A stretch of DNA of 64,000 nucleotides from Bosea sp. AS-1 (GCF_002220095.1 NZ_CP022372.1:716501-780500); one strand, 5' to 3'; counted from the stretch's first letter, positions 7,456 through 16,272 are shown. Program-made: numbers and translations. The notes: generated from the letters alone by a model not told the origin.

Positions 7456-8943
7456 ATGCTCCCGGCTCTTCCCAGGCATCGCTTCCCTCGCCTGCGACGC
7501 GTCGCAGGCGTTGGCCTTTTCGCCCTCGGTCTCGTTCTGGCGCCCGGGCCGGCCTCGGCACAGCCCGCTCCCGGTCCGCAGGGCGAGACGACGCGCCGCG
7601 TCGCCGCGCCCACCGGCCAGCAGCCGCCCGCCGGCGGCCTCAATCGCTCGATGCGCGTGCCGCCCGGCGCCTGGATGCAGCCGCGTCAGGCGCGCAGCCT
7701 CGTTCCGGCGCCCGAGGAGACCCGTTTCGTGCCGGATGAGGTGTTGTTCGAGCTGGCGCCCAATGCCGATGCCGACACGGTACTGCGCCGCTATGGCGCG
7801 ACGGTGATCGCCCGGCAACGCTTCGAGCTCGCCAATGTCACGATCATCCGCGCCAAGCTCGAGGCCGGTCGCGATCTGCGCGCCGTGCTGACACAGATGG
7901 GCGACGACGACAGCATCGCCGGTGCCCAGCCGAATTTCCTGTTCGACCTGCAGGAGGACGGGTCCAAGCCGGTCTCCGGCGTATCGACGGGGCCGAGCAC
8001 GGCCTCTTCCGATGCGCGCAGCCAGTCGACCCTGCCGACGCTGCGACTCTCCGACCCGACGCCGGTCGCCCGCGCGCCGGCGACGACGCGCCGCGTGCTG
8101 CCGCCGCAATATGTGGTCGGCAAGCTGCACCTCACCGAGGCGCATAAGCTGGCGCAAGGCCGTGGCGTGCGGGTTGCGCTGATCGATTCCGGCGTCGACA
8201 TGGAGCATCCCGAGCTGCGCGGCTCGGTCGTCGGTTACCTCGACGCCATCGACGGGCAGGCGACGCCGCATGCCCACGGCACTTCGATGGCCACCGCCAT
8301 CGCCGCCCATGGCGAGCTGGAGGGCATGGCGCCGGCGGCGCGGCTTCTGGTCGGCCGGGCCTTCGGCGGCACGCAGGCGACCTCCGCCAACGGCAAGTCG
8401 TTCCAGATCATGACGGCGCTCGACTGGGTGGTGCAGCAGCGGGCCAAGATCATCAATCTCAGCTTCGCCGGCCCGCAGGACCGCCTGCTGTCCAAGGCGC
8501 TGGTCGGCGCCAAGGAACGCGGGCTGATCGTGGTGGCGGCGGCCGGCAACAACGGGCCGAAATCGGGCCCGCTCTATCCTGGCGCCGATCCGAACGTCAT
8601 CGCGGTCACTGCGACCGATGCCGACGACAAGCTGTTTCCGGACGCCAATCGCGGCGGCTACATCGCCGTGGCCGCTCCGGGCGTCGACGTGCTGACGGCG
8701 GAGCCCGAAGGGCGCTACGCCTTCACCTCGGGCACGTCGATCGCGGCCGCACATGTCACCGGCCTGGTCGCCATGCTCGTCGAGAAGGAACCCGATCTCG
8801 ACCTCGCGGGTGCGCGCAAGATCTTGGCGGAGAGCGCCGTCGATCTCGGCCCGAAGGGGCGCGACCCGCTCTTCGGCGCCGGCCGCGTTGATGCACAGGC
8901 GGCCTTGGCGCGGGTCCTGCCGGTCGCAACCGCGCAGCCGTGA
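7456..8943 (+). CDS. Secreted subtilisin-like serine protease (S8)
   Basis: A 495-residue exported subtilase. The ATG at 7456 is preceded by AGGAGG at 7441-7446. A signal peptide (about 1-35, ending PASAQ) is followed by a Pro-rich stretch and a propeptide-like domain (about 92-165). The catalytic domain spans about 215-490. The triad is intact: Asp244 (ALIDSGVD), His274 (HAHGTS) and Ser428 (FTSGTSIAAAHVTG), with oxyanion Asn365 or Asn366 (AAGNNGP). It is third in the sigma/anti-sigma/protease run, 64 bp after the anti-sigma gene. It has no membrane anchor or C-terminal targeting domain, so it should act in the periplasm or outside. A role in cleaving or sensing through the anti-sigma factor is an inference from context. 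Confidence 0.93.
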   Translation: MLPALPRHRFPRLRRVAGVGLFALGLVLAPGPASAQPAPGPQGETTRRVAAPTGQQPPAGGLNRSMRVPPGAWMQPRQARSLVPAPEETRFVPDEVLFELAPNADADTVLRRYGATVIARQRFELANVTIIRAKLEAGRDLRAVLTQMGDDDSIAGAQPNFLFDLQEDGSKPVSGVSTGPSTASSDARSQSTLPTLRLSDPTPVARAPATTRRVLPPQYVVGKLHLTEAHKLAQGRGVRVALIDSGVDMEHPELRGSVVGYLDAIDGQATPHAHGTSMATAIAAHGELEGMAPAARLLVGRAFGGTQATSANGKSFQIMTALDWVVQQRAKIINLSFAGPQDRLLSKALVGAKERGLIVVAAAGNNGPKSGPLYPGADPNVIAVTATDADDKLFPDANRGGYIAVAAPGVDVLTAEPEGRYAFTSGTSIAAAHVTGLVAMLVEKEPDLDLAGARKILAESAVDLGPKGRDPLFGAGRVDAQAALARVLPVATAQP

Positions 8944-8990
8944 TCGGCGCGCGCACTTGACCTTCGCCGTCGCATCGGCCTGATGGCGCC

Positions 8991-10145
8991 ATGCCGCGCC
9001 CGAAACTGCTGTTCGTCGCCACCGAGGACTGGTTCTTCGCTTCGCATTTCCTGCCGATGGCGCGGGCTGCGCGCGAGATGGGGCTCGACGTCGCCGTCAT
9101 CGCCCGCGAGCGCAACCATCGCCGCGTCATCGAGGCGACCGGCGCGCGGCTGATCGCGCTCGAAGCCGAGCGGCGCAGCCTCGATCCGCGTGCCTTGTTC
9201 AAGCAGGTTGCGGCACTGAAGCGGATCATCGCGGCCGAGAAGCCCGACGTCTTGCATTGCATCGCGCTGAAGCCGATCGCGCTGGCGGGCCTTGCCGGCA
9301 AGCTCGCCGGCGTCGAGCGGCGCGTCTATGCGCTGACCGGGCTCGGCTTCCTCGGAGCGAAGCAGGGAGGGCTCGCGGCGCTGGCACGCTTCGCGGCAGT
9401 GACCTGGCTGCGCGGCGCGATCGATGGGAGGCAGGTGCGGTTCCTGTTCGAGAATCCCGACGATCCCGTCACGCTCGGGCTCGATCCGCAGGATGCCGGC
9501 AAGGTCGCGATCGTCGGTGGTGCCGGCGTCGATCCGCTGATCCTGATGCCGGCGCCGATGCCGTCGGCGCCGCCTCTCAAGGTCGCGATCGTGGCGCGGA
9601 TGTTGTGGTCGAAGGGCGTCGACCTCGCCGTCGAGGCGGTCAGGCTGGCGCGGGCCGAAGGTGCCAAGGTCACGCTGACGATCCATGGCGCGCCTGATCC
9701 GTCCAATCCCAAGGCCATTCCCGAGGCTACCTTGAAGGAATGGGCCGCGCGACCGGGCATCAGCTGGGCCGGGCCGACGCGCGACATCGAGGCCGTCTGG
9801 AAGGCGCATCACCTGTGCATCCTGCCGTCGCGCGGCGGCGAGGGGCTGCCGCGTACCATCCTGGAAGCCGCCGCCTGCGGCCGGCCGATCCTGACGACCG
9901 ATGTGCCGGGCTGTCGCAGTTTCGTACGCGAGGGGCACGACGGCATGGTCGTGCCCTCCGACGATGCCGCTGCGCTGGCCAAGGCGCTGCTGGTCTTCGC
10001 GCGGGCGCCGGGGCTGACCGAGCGGATGGGCGCGAACGCACGCGCACGGCTGCTCGACGGCCATACCGAACGCGATGTGATGAACGCGGTGAAGGCCCTC
10101 TATCGCAGCCTGCTGGATGAGCCTGCGACGGATGTGACGGCATGA
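8991..10145 (+). CDS. GT4-type glycosyltransferase
   Basis: A 384-residue GT-B glycosyltransferase, group 1. The N-terminal half (KLLFVATEDWFFASHFLPMA, DVLHCIALKPIALAGL) is the acceptor domain of the WcaI/PimA-like group. The C-terminal half binds nucleotide sugar: VAIVARMLWSKGVDLAVEA, then the E-x7-E motif EGLPRTILE and CGRPILTTDVPGCR. It probably adds a sugar to a lipid-linked or surface polysaccharide intermediate at the inner membrane face; substrate cannot be told. It overlaps the methyltransferase gene by 4 bp (ATGA at 10142), so the two are translationally coupled. No other polysaccharide gene is nearby. Confidence 0.88.
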   Translation: MPRPKLLFVATEDWFFASHFLPMARAAREMGLDVAVIARERNHRRVIEATGARLIALEAERRSLDPRALFKQVAALKRIIAAEKPDVLHCIALKPIALAGLAGKLAGVERRVYALTGLGFLGAKQGGLAALARFAAVTWLRGAIDGRQVRFLFENPDDPVTLGLDPQDAGKVAIVGGAGVDPLILMPAPMPSAPPLKVAIVARMLWSKGVDLAVEAVRLARAEGAKVTLTIHGAPDPSNPKAIPEATLKEWAARPGISWAGPTRDIEAVWKAHHLCILPSRGGEGLPRTILEAAACGRPILTTDVPGCRSFVREGHDGMVVPSDDAAALAKALLVFARAPGLTERMGANARARLLDGHTERDVMNAVKALYRSLLDEPATDVTA

Positions 10146-10804
10146 GCGCGCTGGCGAACGAGCCGGATCGCGTCGCTTTCATCAGGGAGCATACCCGGCT
10201 GCTGCCGGTGCCGCATGCCCCCGAGATCGCTCTGCATGTCGCGGAAGAGGCGACGGAACTCTGGCAGAAAACCGAGGATGAGCTCGCCGTCATCGGTCTG
10301 CCACCGCCCTTCTGGGCCTTTGCCTGGGCTGGCGGGCAGGCGCTGGCTCGCTACCTGCTGGACAATCCCCAGATCGTCGCGGGCCGGCGCGTGCTCGATT
10401 TCGCCTCGGGCTCCGGGCTTGTCGCGATCGCGGCGATGAAGGCGGGTGCAGCTTCGGTCGAAGCCTGCGATATCGACGCCTTCGCCACGGCCGCCATCGG
10501 CCTCAATGCGGAAGCGAACGGCGTCGCGGTGACGGCGCGGCTCGACGATCTGGTCGGCCGCGATGAGGGCTGGGAAGTGATCTGCGCTGGCGACGTCTGT
10601 TACGAGCGCGCCATGGCCGAGGCCGTGATCGGCTGGCTCGGCGGGTTGAGCCGGCGCGGGGCGACGGTTTTGATCGGCGATCCCGGCCGTAGCTACCTGC
10701 CGAAGGACAAGCTCACGGCCGTCGCGACCTATGAGGTGCCGGTGACACGCGCTCTGGAAGATGCCGAGATCAAGCGCAGCTCGGTCTGGCGGCTCGCGGG
10801 TTAG
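10142..10804 (+). CDS. Class I SAM-dependent methyltransferase (ETFB lysine methyltransferase-like)
   Basis: A 220-residue Rossmann-fold methyltransferase. Motif I is VLDFASGSGLVAIAAM with the acidic EACDID at the end of strand 2, then the post-strand-4 signature AGDVCYERAMA. WAFAWAGGQALARYLLDNP and GDVCYE are hallmarks of the METTL20/ETFBKMT and related protein-lysine methyltransferase group, so a protein substrate such as electron-transfer flavoprotein beta is plausible but unproved. It begins inside the stop of the upstream glycosyltransferase gene. Its 3' end faces the chemoreceptor gene (21 bp gap). Confidence 0.82.
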   Translation: MSALANEPDRVAFIREHTRLLPVPHAPEIALHVAEEATELWQKTEDELAVIGLPPPFWAFAWAGGQALARYLLDNPQIVAGRRVLDFASGSGLVAIAAMKAGAASVEACDIDAFATAAIGLNAEANGVAVTARLDDLVGRDEGWEVICAGDVCYERAMAEAVIGWLGGLSRRGATVLIGDPGRSYLPKDKLTAVATYEVPVTRALEDAEIKRSSVWRLAG

Positions 10805-10825
10805 GCGCGCCGCCAGGGCCTGGGC

Positions 10826-12331
10826 TCACGCCGCGCGGCGCCGGATCGCCGTGCCGGCTGCGTGCTCGGTACGGAAGGCGGCGACCAGGTGGTTGAGCTG
10901 CTCGATCTGGTCGAGCAGCGTGCGGGCCGAAGCCGCGCTTTCCTCGGCGAGCGCCGCGTTCTGCTGCGTCATCTCGTCCATGTGGCTGACGGTCTGGCTC
11001 ATCTCGTCGATGCCGTTGGCCTGTTCGCCGGAAGCGGAGGCGATCTCCTCGACCGTGCTCGAGACCTTGGCGGAGGCGGCGACGATCCGGTCCAGCGTCT
11101 CGCCGGCCTGGCGGACGAGCTTCACGCCTTCCGCCACCTCGGTATCGGAAGAGGCGATCAGCCCGGTGATGTCCTTGGCGGCATCGGCCGAGCGCTGGGC
11201 CAGGGCACGCACCTCGGCGGCGACGACGGCGAAACCGCGCCCCGCCTCGCCGGCCCGGGCTGCTTCGACGGCAGCATTGAGGGCGAGCAGGTTGGTCTGG
11301 AAGGCGATGCCGTCGATGACGTCGGTGATCTCCGAGATCTTCTTCGAGGCGCCCTCGATGCGGGCCATGGCTTCGACCGCATCCTTGACGATATCGCCGC
11401 CGGTGCGCGCGACGTGGGCGGCCTCGTCGGCCAGGGCGACGGAATCGCGCGAGGCCTGCGAGGAGGTCTTGACCGAGGCCGCGAGCTGCTCCGTCGTGGC
11501 AGCGCTCTCTTCCAGCGCCGAAGCCTGCTGCTCCGTGCGCATGGAGAGGTCCTGCGCGCCGCTGCTGATCTCCTGCGAGGAGGCGGCGATCGCGGTGGAA
11601 GTGCCCTTGATGGTCGAAACCATCTCCTGGAGCCGATCCATGGCGGCGTTGAAATGGTCGCGAATCTGGCCGTATTCGGCCGGGATCTCGGGGCTCATGC
11701 GATGGGTCAGGTCGCCTTCGGCCAGTGCTGCCATGCTCTCGCTGACGCAGGCGATGGCCTTGTCGCGTTCGGCCGCCTGGGTCTGCTCGATGGCGCGGGC
11801 CTCGGCCTGCGCCTTCAACCGGGCCTCCTCCGAAGCTTCCAGATAGACCGTGATCGCATAATCCATGTCGAGCATCGCGGCCTTGACGATGGCGCCGATC
11901 TCGGCCGAGCGCTCGGCGACGCCGGACATGCGCTTGCCGAGCGCATTCTTCGGCCAGCGCGCTTCCAGCACACCGGCGAGCAGCTTTTCGAGGATCAGGG
12001 CATATCCGCCGATATACCAGCGCGGCTCGAGCCCGATGCGCGCATGGATCTTCCCGACCTGGGTGACGGCGCCGATATAGTGCTCGTCGAACTGCCCGGT
12101 CGCGATGCCGCTCCAGTGCTTGCCCTGACGCTGCTTGGCGCTTTCGATGTGCTGCTCGTTGCTGAAGAACGCCTTCGTCTCCGGAAAGGCGCGCAGCTGC
12201 GCATAGAAGGCATCGAGCGCGCCCGGAACGGAGGCGCCCAGCGCGTCACCGACGTCGCGGATACGCGCCTGCGCGTCCGGATCGAGCTGCATGAAGGCAA
12301 GCCGTCTGGCAAGATGATCCAATTCCGACAT
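10826..12331 (-). CDS. Globin-coupled methyl-accepting chemotaxis protein (HemAT-like oxygen sensor)
   Basis: A 501-residue cytoplasmic chemoreceptor with no membrane segment. Residues about 5-165 are a protoglobin/sensor-globin domain. The proximal haem ligand is predicted as His96 in [18 protein letters not shown], and Tyr43 (LDAFYAQL) sits where HemAT proteins have the distal Tyr. A HAMP-like linker (about 200-240) precedes the signalling domain. The signalling hairpin is very well conserved ([40 protein letters not shown]). The protein should bind O2 and pass the signal to CheA. It is monocistronic. An FNR/FixK-type box lies about 87 bp upstream, which fits expression under low oxygen. 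Confidence 0.93.
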   Translation of the reverse strand: MSELDHLARRLAFMQLDPDAQARIRDVGDALGASVPGALDAFYAQLRAFPETKAFFSNEQHIESAKQRQGKHWSGIATGQFDEHYIGAVTQVGKIHARIGLEPRWYIGGYALILEKLLAGVLEARWPKNALGKRMSGVAERSAEIGAIVKAAMLDMDYAITVYLEASEEARLKAQAEARAIEQTQAAERDKAIACVSESMAALAEGDLTHRMSPEIPAEYGQIRDHFNAAMDRLQEMVSTIKGTSTAIAASSQEISSGAQDLSMRTEQQASALEESAATTEQLAASVKTSSQASRDSVALADEAAHVARTGGDIVKDAVEAMARIEGASKKISEITDVIDGIAFQTNLLALNAAVEAARAGEAGRGFAVVAAEVRALAQRSADAAKDITGLIASSDTEVAEGVKLVRQAGETLDRIVAASAKVSSTVEEIASASGEQANGIDEMSQTVSHMDEMTQQNAALAEESAASARTLLDQIEQLNHLVAAFRTEHAAGTAIRRRAA

Positions 12332-12417
12332 CGATAGGCCCCCAAGCCTCGGCAGAAACCATTTCTGCCGTTCCTCGAGTATGGCGGAACTGGGTTAACA
12401 ACCTATGAGAGCATGTC

Positions 12418-12431
12418 TTGATCTGGGTCAA
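12418..12431 (-). promoter_or_regulatory. FNR/FixK-type box upstream of the globin chemoreceptor gene
   Basis: TTGATCTGGGTCAA matches the TTGAT-N4-ATCAA consensus of FNR, FnrN and FixK activators at 9 of 10 defined positions. Read on the minus strand it is TTGACCCAGATCAA, and TGTTAA lies about 20 nt downstream as a possible -10. The region 12332-12524 also holds a 12-bp palindrome (TGATTGCAATCA, 12456-12467). Confidence 0.65.
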
Positions 12432-12524
12432 TTTCTACAGGAGAGCGGCGTGCTATGATTGCAATCAACCTCGGCGTCGCAGGGGATCGCCCTGTAAAAG
12501 CAGGGCTGGCACAGGCGCGCGCGC

Positions 12525-13148
12525 CTAGCCTGCCTCATGCCGCGCGAGGAAGTCCTCGACGGAGAGGTGGCGGAAATCGTCGAGAGCGGCGCGCAGCTTC
12601 GTATGTTCCCAGTCCCACCAGCCGAGCTTCTGCAACCTATCCGCGATATCGTCCGGAAAGCGCTGGCGGATCGGCCGGGCCGGATTGCCGGCGACGATGG
12701 TGTAGGGCGCAACGTCCTTTGTGACGACTGCGCCACCGGCAACCACCGCGCCGGTGCCGATGCTGCGGCCGGCGAGGACGATCGCGCCGTGGCCGATCCA
12801 GACATCGTGCCCGATGGTCACGGCATGGGCGCGGCGCCAGTCGAAGAAGGCGGCATCGTCCTCGGCGTCATCGAAATAAGCCGAGGAGCGATAGCTGAAA
12901 TGCGACTGGCTTGCCCGCTGCATCGGATGGTTGCCGGGGTTGATCCGCGTCATCGCCGCGATCGAGCAGAATTTGCCGATCGTCGTGTAAATGACATTCG
13001 CGTCGTTCACGACATAGGAGTAGTCGCCTAATGTCGACTCGACGAAGGCGGTGCGGGCGCCGATCTCGGTGTAGCGTCCGAGCGTGGCCTTGCTGACCTT
13101 CGCCGTCGGGTCGATCACCGGTTCCAGTCCGAGCTTCTTTCCAGCCAT
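12525..13148 (-). CDS. Phosphonate-cluster hexapeptide-repeat acyltransferase
   Basis: A 207-residue left-handed beta-helix transferase of the xenobiotic/chloramphenicol acetyltransferase (XAT) type. Successive hexapeptide turns run from IDPTAKVSKATLG to the canonical VTIGHDVWIGHGAIVLAG and GAVVAGGAVVTKDV, closing with the VAGNPARPIR signature. The probable catalytic His is in INPGNHPM. A transferase of this type recurs in phosphonate (phn) clusters (TIGR03308-like); its acceptor is unknown and it may acylate an aminophosphonate. The start at 13148 has AGGAGA about 10 nt upstream. Its ATG overlaps the ATG of phnN on the opposite strand inside CATG. Confidence 0.85.
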   Translation of the reverse strand: MAGKKLGLEPVIDPTAKVSKATLGRYTEIGARTAFVESTLGDYSYVVNDANVIYTTIGKFCSIAAMTRINPGNHPMQRASQSHFSYRSSAYFDDAEDDAAFFDWRRAHAVTIGHDVWIGHGAIVLAGRSIGTGAVVAGGAVVTKDVAPYTIVAGNPARPIRQRFPDDIADRLQKLGWWDWEHTKLRAALDDFRHLSVEDFLARHEAG

Positions 13149-13746
13149 GTCCTTGCACTCTCCTGATCTCGCGGTCCCGGCTTCAGCAGCGGGCGCGCTC
13201 GTCCTCGTGGTCGGGCCGTCCGGGGCGGGGAAGGACACCTTGATGGATGCAGGGCGCGCCGGGCTTGCCGGCGATGCGCGCTTTCGCTTCGCGCGCCGCC
13301 TGATCACCCGCCCGGCCATGGCTGGCGCGGAGGATCACGATTCCTGCGACGAGGCCACTTTCCGTGAGGCCGAAGCGAAGGGCGCGCTCGCGCTGAGCTG
13401 GCGCGCGCATGGGCTGAGCTACGGGATTCCGGCGGCGGAGCTTGCGGGCATCGCCGAGAGCGCGGTGGTGATCGTCAACATCTCGCGGGCGGTCATCGCG
13501 GCGGCCGAGCGGCTGGCGGAGCGCGTGGTCGTGCTCAACATCACCGCTCCGGTCCCGGTTCTGGCGCAGCGGCTTGCGGCGCGCGGGCGCGAGAGCGAGG
13601 CCGATATCGCGGCCCGCCTCAAGCGTGAGGCGCCGCTGACGGCCGAGCGTGCCGAGATCGTCACCATCATGAACGATCGCAGTGTCGCCGAGGCCGCCGA
13701 CGAACTGCTTGCCGTCCTGCGTGCGCTCGCGCGGCATGGCTCCTAG
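13147..13746 (+). CDS. phnN: Ribose 1,5-bisphosphate phosphokinase PhnN
   Basis: Phosphorylates ribose 1,5-bisphosphate to PRPP, recycling the sugar released by C-P lyase. The 199-residue protein is guanylate-kinase-like, with a Walker A LVVGPSGAGKDTLM at about residues 20-33. RRLITRPAMAGAEDHDSCDEATF and WRAHGLSYGIP correspond to the family's RxxTRP and substrate loops. The ATG at 13147 has no good ribosome binding site because it lies inside the start of the divergent transferase gene. A downstream TTG (13153) is an alternative. Its TAG stop shares CTAG (13743-13746) with the stop of the DUF1045 gene, so this is a gene with zero spacing on either side. Confidence 0.9.
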   Translation: MSLHSPDLAVPASAAGALVLVVGPSGAGKDTLMDAGRAGLAGDARFRFARRLITRPAMAGAEDHDSCDEATFREAEAKGALALSWRAHGLSYGIPAAELAGIAESAVVIVNISRAVIAAAERLAERVVVLNITAPVPVLAQRLAARGRESEADIAARLKREAPLTAERAEIVTIMNDRSVAEAADELLAVLRALARHGS

Positions 13747-14438
13747 CCGAACGGATAGGAGTCGAGCAGCCGGAAGCGGCCGGCGCGCTCGGCCTGCTTG
13801 AACAGAGCGAAGCGATCCAGTCTGACCGGGCCCGCCGGCAGCGCCGCGGCAGAGGCGGCTTCGAGCGCCTGCTTGACTGGCTCGACCTGCCCGCTCGGCA
13901 GGGAGCCCGTCAGTGTCATGTGGAAGCGGAAGGCATCGCCCACATAAGGGTAGCCATAGGCTTCCAGATAAGCGTGCTGCGCCGGGGTCAGAGGGCTCTT
14001 CAGGCGTCGTGCGCGATCGGCTTCCGCCAGCGGTGCGCGGAAGGGCTCGAAGCCCTGCACGAGCGTGAAGGCGAAGCGCTGCAGGGCGTCGCTCGGCTCG
14101 GATGGGGTCAGCGCGACGAAGGAACCCAGCGCCGTCACGCTCAAGCCCGCCAGCGTCACGCCTTCCAGCCCCGCGGCATAGTTGCGGGCAAAGGCGCGCA
14201 GCTGCTCTTCGCTGCGCCCGTCGGCGAGCTCGAACGGGGCCTTCAGCGTCGCATGGAAGCCGTAGCGGCGCGGCTCCTCGGTCAGAGCGGGCCAGGTCGC
14301 CGGTGCGCATCCGGGCGGGACAGCGAAGGTGGCATCCTCGCCCGTCAACGCGTCATAGCCCAGCACCGCCGAACCGAAGCGCCAGAGGGCGCTGTCGGCG
14401 GCGGGTGCATAATAGACGGCGTAGCGCGGCTTGCTCAA
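13743..14438 (-). CDS. DUF1045 2H-phosphoesterase of phosphonate metabolism
   Basis: A 231-residue member of the DUF1045 (TIGR03223) family found next to phnM in C-P lyase operons. It carries the two H-x-T motifs of the 2H phosphoesterase superfamily: HATL at 62-65 (RRYGFHATLKAPF) and HMTL at 173-176 (FRFHMTLTGSL). Enzymes of this fold open cyclic 2',3'- or 1'',2''-phosphates. No phnP (cyclic ribose phosphodiesterase) is visible in this locus. An inference is that this protein cleaves 5-phosphoribosyl 1,2-cyclic phosphate made by PhnJ. It overlaps phnM by 4 bp (ATGA) and is the last gene of the phnGHIJKLM transcript. Confidence 0.88.
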   Translation of the reverse strand: MSKPRYAVYYAPAADSALWRFGSAVLGYDALTGEDATFAVPPGCAPATWPALTEEPRRYGFHATLKAPFELADGRSEEQLRAFARNYAAGLEGVTLAGLSVTALGSFVALTPSEPSDALQRFAFTLVQGFEPFRAPLAEADRARRLKSPLTPAQHAYLEAYGYPYVGDAFRFHMTLTGSLPSGQVEPVKQALEAASAAALPAGPVRLDRFALFKQAERAGRFRLLDSYPFG

Positions 14439-15577
14439 AATGCGCGCTCGCCCTTCGACCAGACGGCGCCGAGCACGGGCGTGCTGCCAAGCACCTTGAA
14501 GCGCACGAGGTCGGCCCTGAGCCCGGTCTTGAGATGGCCGCGATCCTTCAGGCCGAGGATGTCGGCGACCTTCCAGGTCACCATGCCCATGGCCTCCGGC
14601 AGCGCGATGCCATGGCTGGCATTGAGCTTGACGACCGCCTGGAGCAGGCTCGCGGGAACATAGTCGGAGGAGAGGCCGTCGAGCAGGCCTTTCTCCGCAA
14701 GCTCGGAGACCGAGACGCCGCCGGAATGCGAGCCGCCGCGCACGACGTTCGGCGCGCCGGCGACGGTGGCAAGGCCGTGCTTCTTGGCGGCCTCGGCCGC
14801 TTCGAAGGTCGTCGGGAATTCGGAGATCACTGCGCCCGAGGCGATGCCCTCCTCGACATGCTCGGGAATCGTGTCGTCATGGGTTGCGAGCGGGATGCCG
14901 CGCGTGCGGAAGATGTCCACGACGGTCGACCAGTTCCTGGCGACGTTGGCTGCACCTTCGCGCTGGCGCACCTCGACGTCCTCCTCGAATTCGGCCTGCG
15001 TCTTGCCGTTGCCCATGGCATAGGTGCGCAGATGCTCGATGTTGCGCCACTGGCGCTGGCCGGGCGTGTGGTCCATCAGCGAGACCAGCTGGACGAGCTC
15101 GTCGTCCTGATAAGGCTCGATGTCCCTGAGCAGGTCCGGGCTCGTCAATTCGCAGCGCATGTGGATGCGGTGGTCGATGCGGAAGACGTTCTCGCGCTTG
15201 CCCTCGGCCAGCGCCTTCATCACGTCGGCGAAGATGTCCTTGCGGTAGTCCTTGGCCGAGAAGGGCGTGCCGGCACAGACGGCGTCGTAGACGGTGGTGA
15301 CGCCCGCGGCGGCCATCTGCGCGTCATGGACCAGCGCCGCGGCGAGCCCGTTCGGCCAGAAGACCTTCGGGCGCGGCATGAAATGCTTTTCCATGTTGTC
15401 GGTGTGCATCTCGACGAGGCCGGGGGCGACATAGTCGCCGCCGGCGTCGATCGCGCCGGGCAGCGAGGATTGGCCCTGGTCGACAGCGGTGATGCCAGTT
15501 TCGTCGAAGGCGATGGTGCCGGTGACGACCTCGTTCTCGAGGATCAGCCTAGCGTTGGTGAGTACGGTCTGCATCAT
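14435..15577 (-). CDS. phnM: Alpha-D-ribose 1-methylphosphonate 5-triphosphate diphosphatase PhnM
   Basis: Removes pyrophosphate from the ribose 1-phosphonate 5-triphosphate made by PhnGHIL, giving the PhnJ substrate. The 380-residue protein is an amidohydrolase-fold enzyme with the N-terminal metal-binding [13 protein letters not shown]. Further family motifs are [37 protein letters not shown], and [13 protein letters not shown] with [14 protein letters not shown]. Its start overlaps the phnL stop in ATGA (15574-15577). Length and motifs are standard. Confidence 0.97.
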   Translation of the reverse strand: MMQTVLTNARLILENEVVTGTIAFDETGITAVDQGQSSLPGAIDAGGDYVAPGLVEMHTDNMEKHFMPRPKVFWPNGLAAALVHDAQMAAAGVTTVYDAVCAGTPFSAKDYRKDIFADVMKALAEGKRENVFRIDHRIHMRCELTSPDLLRDIEPYQDDELVQLVSLMDHTPGQRQWRNIEHLRTYAMGNGKTQAEFEEDVEVRQREGAANVARNWSTVVDIFRTRGIPLATHDDTIPEHVEEGIASGAVISEFPTTFEAAEAAKKHGLATVAGAPNVVRGGSHSGGVSVSELAEKGLLDGLSSDYVPASLLQAVVKLNASHGIALPEAMGMVTWKVADILGLKDRGHLKTGLRADLVRFKVLGSTPVLGAVWSKGERAF

Positions 15578-16272
15578 GCGGCCTTCCGGAAAGCGGTGAT
15601 GTCGAGATAGCGCGTCGCGACGCGTTCGCGAACCGCCTCGTCGTGGAAGATGCCGACGATGGCGGAACCAGCGGCGCGCGCCTCCGAGATGAGTTCGACG
15701 ACGACGTCACGGTTTGCAGCGTCGAGCGAGGCGGTCGGCTCGTCGATCAGCATGATCGCGGAGGGATCGACGAAGGAGCGGGCGATGTTGACGCGCTGCT
15801 GCTCGCCGCCGGAGAAGGTGGCGGGCGCGAGGTTCCAGAGCCGCTCCGGCAGGTTGAGCCGGGCGAGCATGGCCTTGGCTTTCTCGGTCGCGACGTCGGG
15901 CGCGGCGCCGCGGGCGAGCAGCGGGTCGCGCACGATGTCGAGCGTCGAGACGCGCGGAATGACGCGCAGGAACTGCGAGACGAAGCCGAGCGTGCGGCGG
16001 CGGATGTCGAGCACGGTGCGCGGCACGGCCGCGACGATGTCGACGGGGCGGCCGGCATGGGTGATGCGGATCGCGCCGCTCGTGGGCTTGTAGTTGCCGT
16101 AGAGGATGCGCAGCAGGCTCGACTTGCCGGCGCCCGAGGCGCCGGCAAGCACCAGCGCCTCGCCGGCTTCGACGCTGAAATTGACGTTGTCGAAAACGGG
16201 CAGACGCGCTCCACCCTGGTTGTGCAGGGTGAAGGTCTTGGCGACGTTCTCGACCTGAATCATCGTGGTCAT
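15574..16272 (-). CDS. phnL: C-P lyase ABC-type subunit PhnL
   Basis: A 232-residue ABC ATPase-like protein that belongs to the C-P lyase system, not to a transporter. Walker A is [11 protein letters not shown] at about residues 43-53, the signature is [15 protein letters not shown], and Walker B is [12 protein letters not shown]. In E. coli PhnL works with PhnG, PhnH and PhnI in the first step, displacing adenine from ATP by the phosphonate. A second ATG (MIQVENV, 16263) could be the start. It lies 48 bp after phnK and overlaps phnM. Confidence 0.96.
   Translation of the reverse strand: MTTMIQVENVAKTFTLHNQGGARLPVFDNVNFSVEAGEALVLAGASGAGKSSLLRILYGNYKPTSGAIRITHAGRPVDIVAAVPRTVLDIRRRTLGFVSQFLRVIPRVSTLDIVRDPLLARGAAPDVATEKAKAMLARLNLPERLWNLAPATFSGGEQQRVNIARSFVDPSAIMLIDEPTASLDAANRDVVVELISEARAAGSAIVGIFHDEAVRERVATRYLDITAFRKAA

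Noticed and set aside
12481..12524. GCCCTG/CAGGGC hairpin as terminator of the hexapeptide transferase gene
   Set aside because: The stem is short and no T-run follows on the minus strand.
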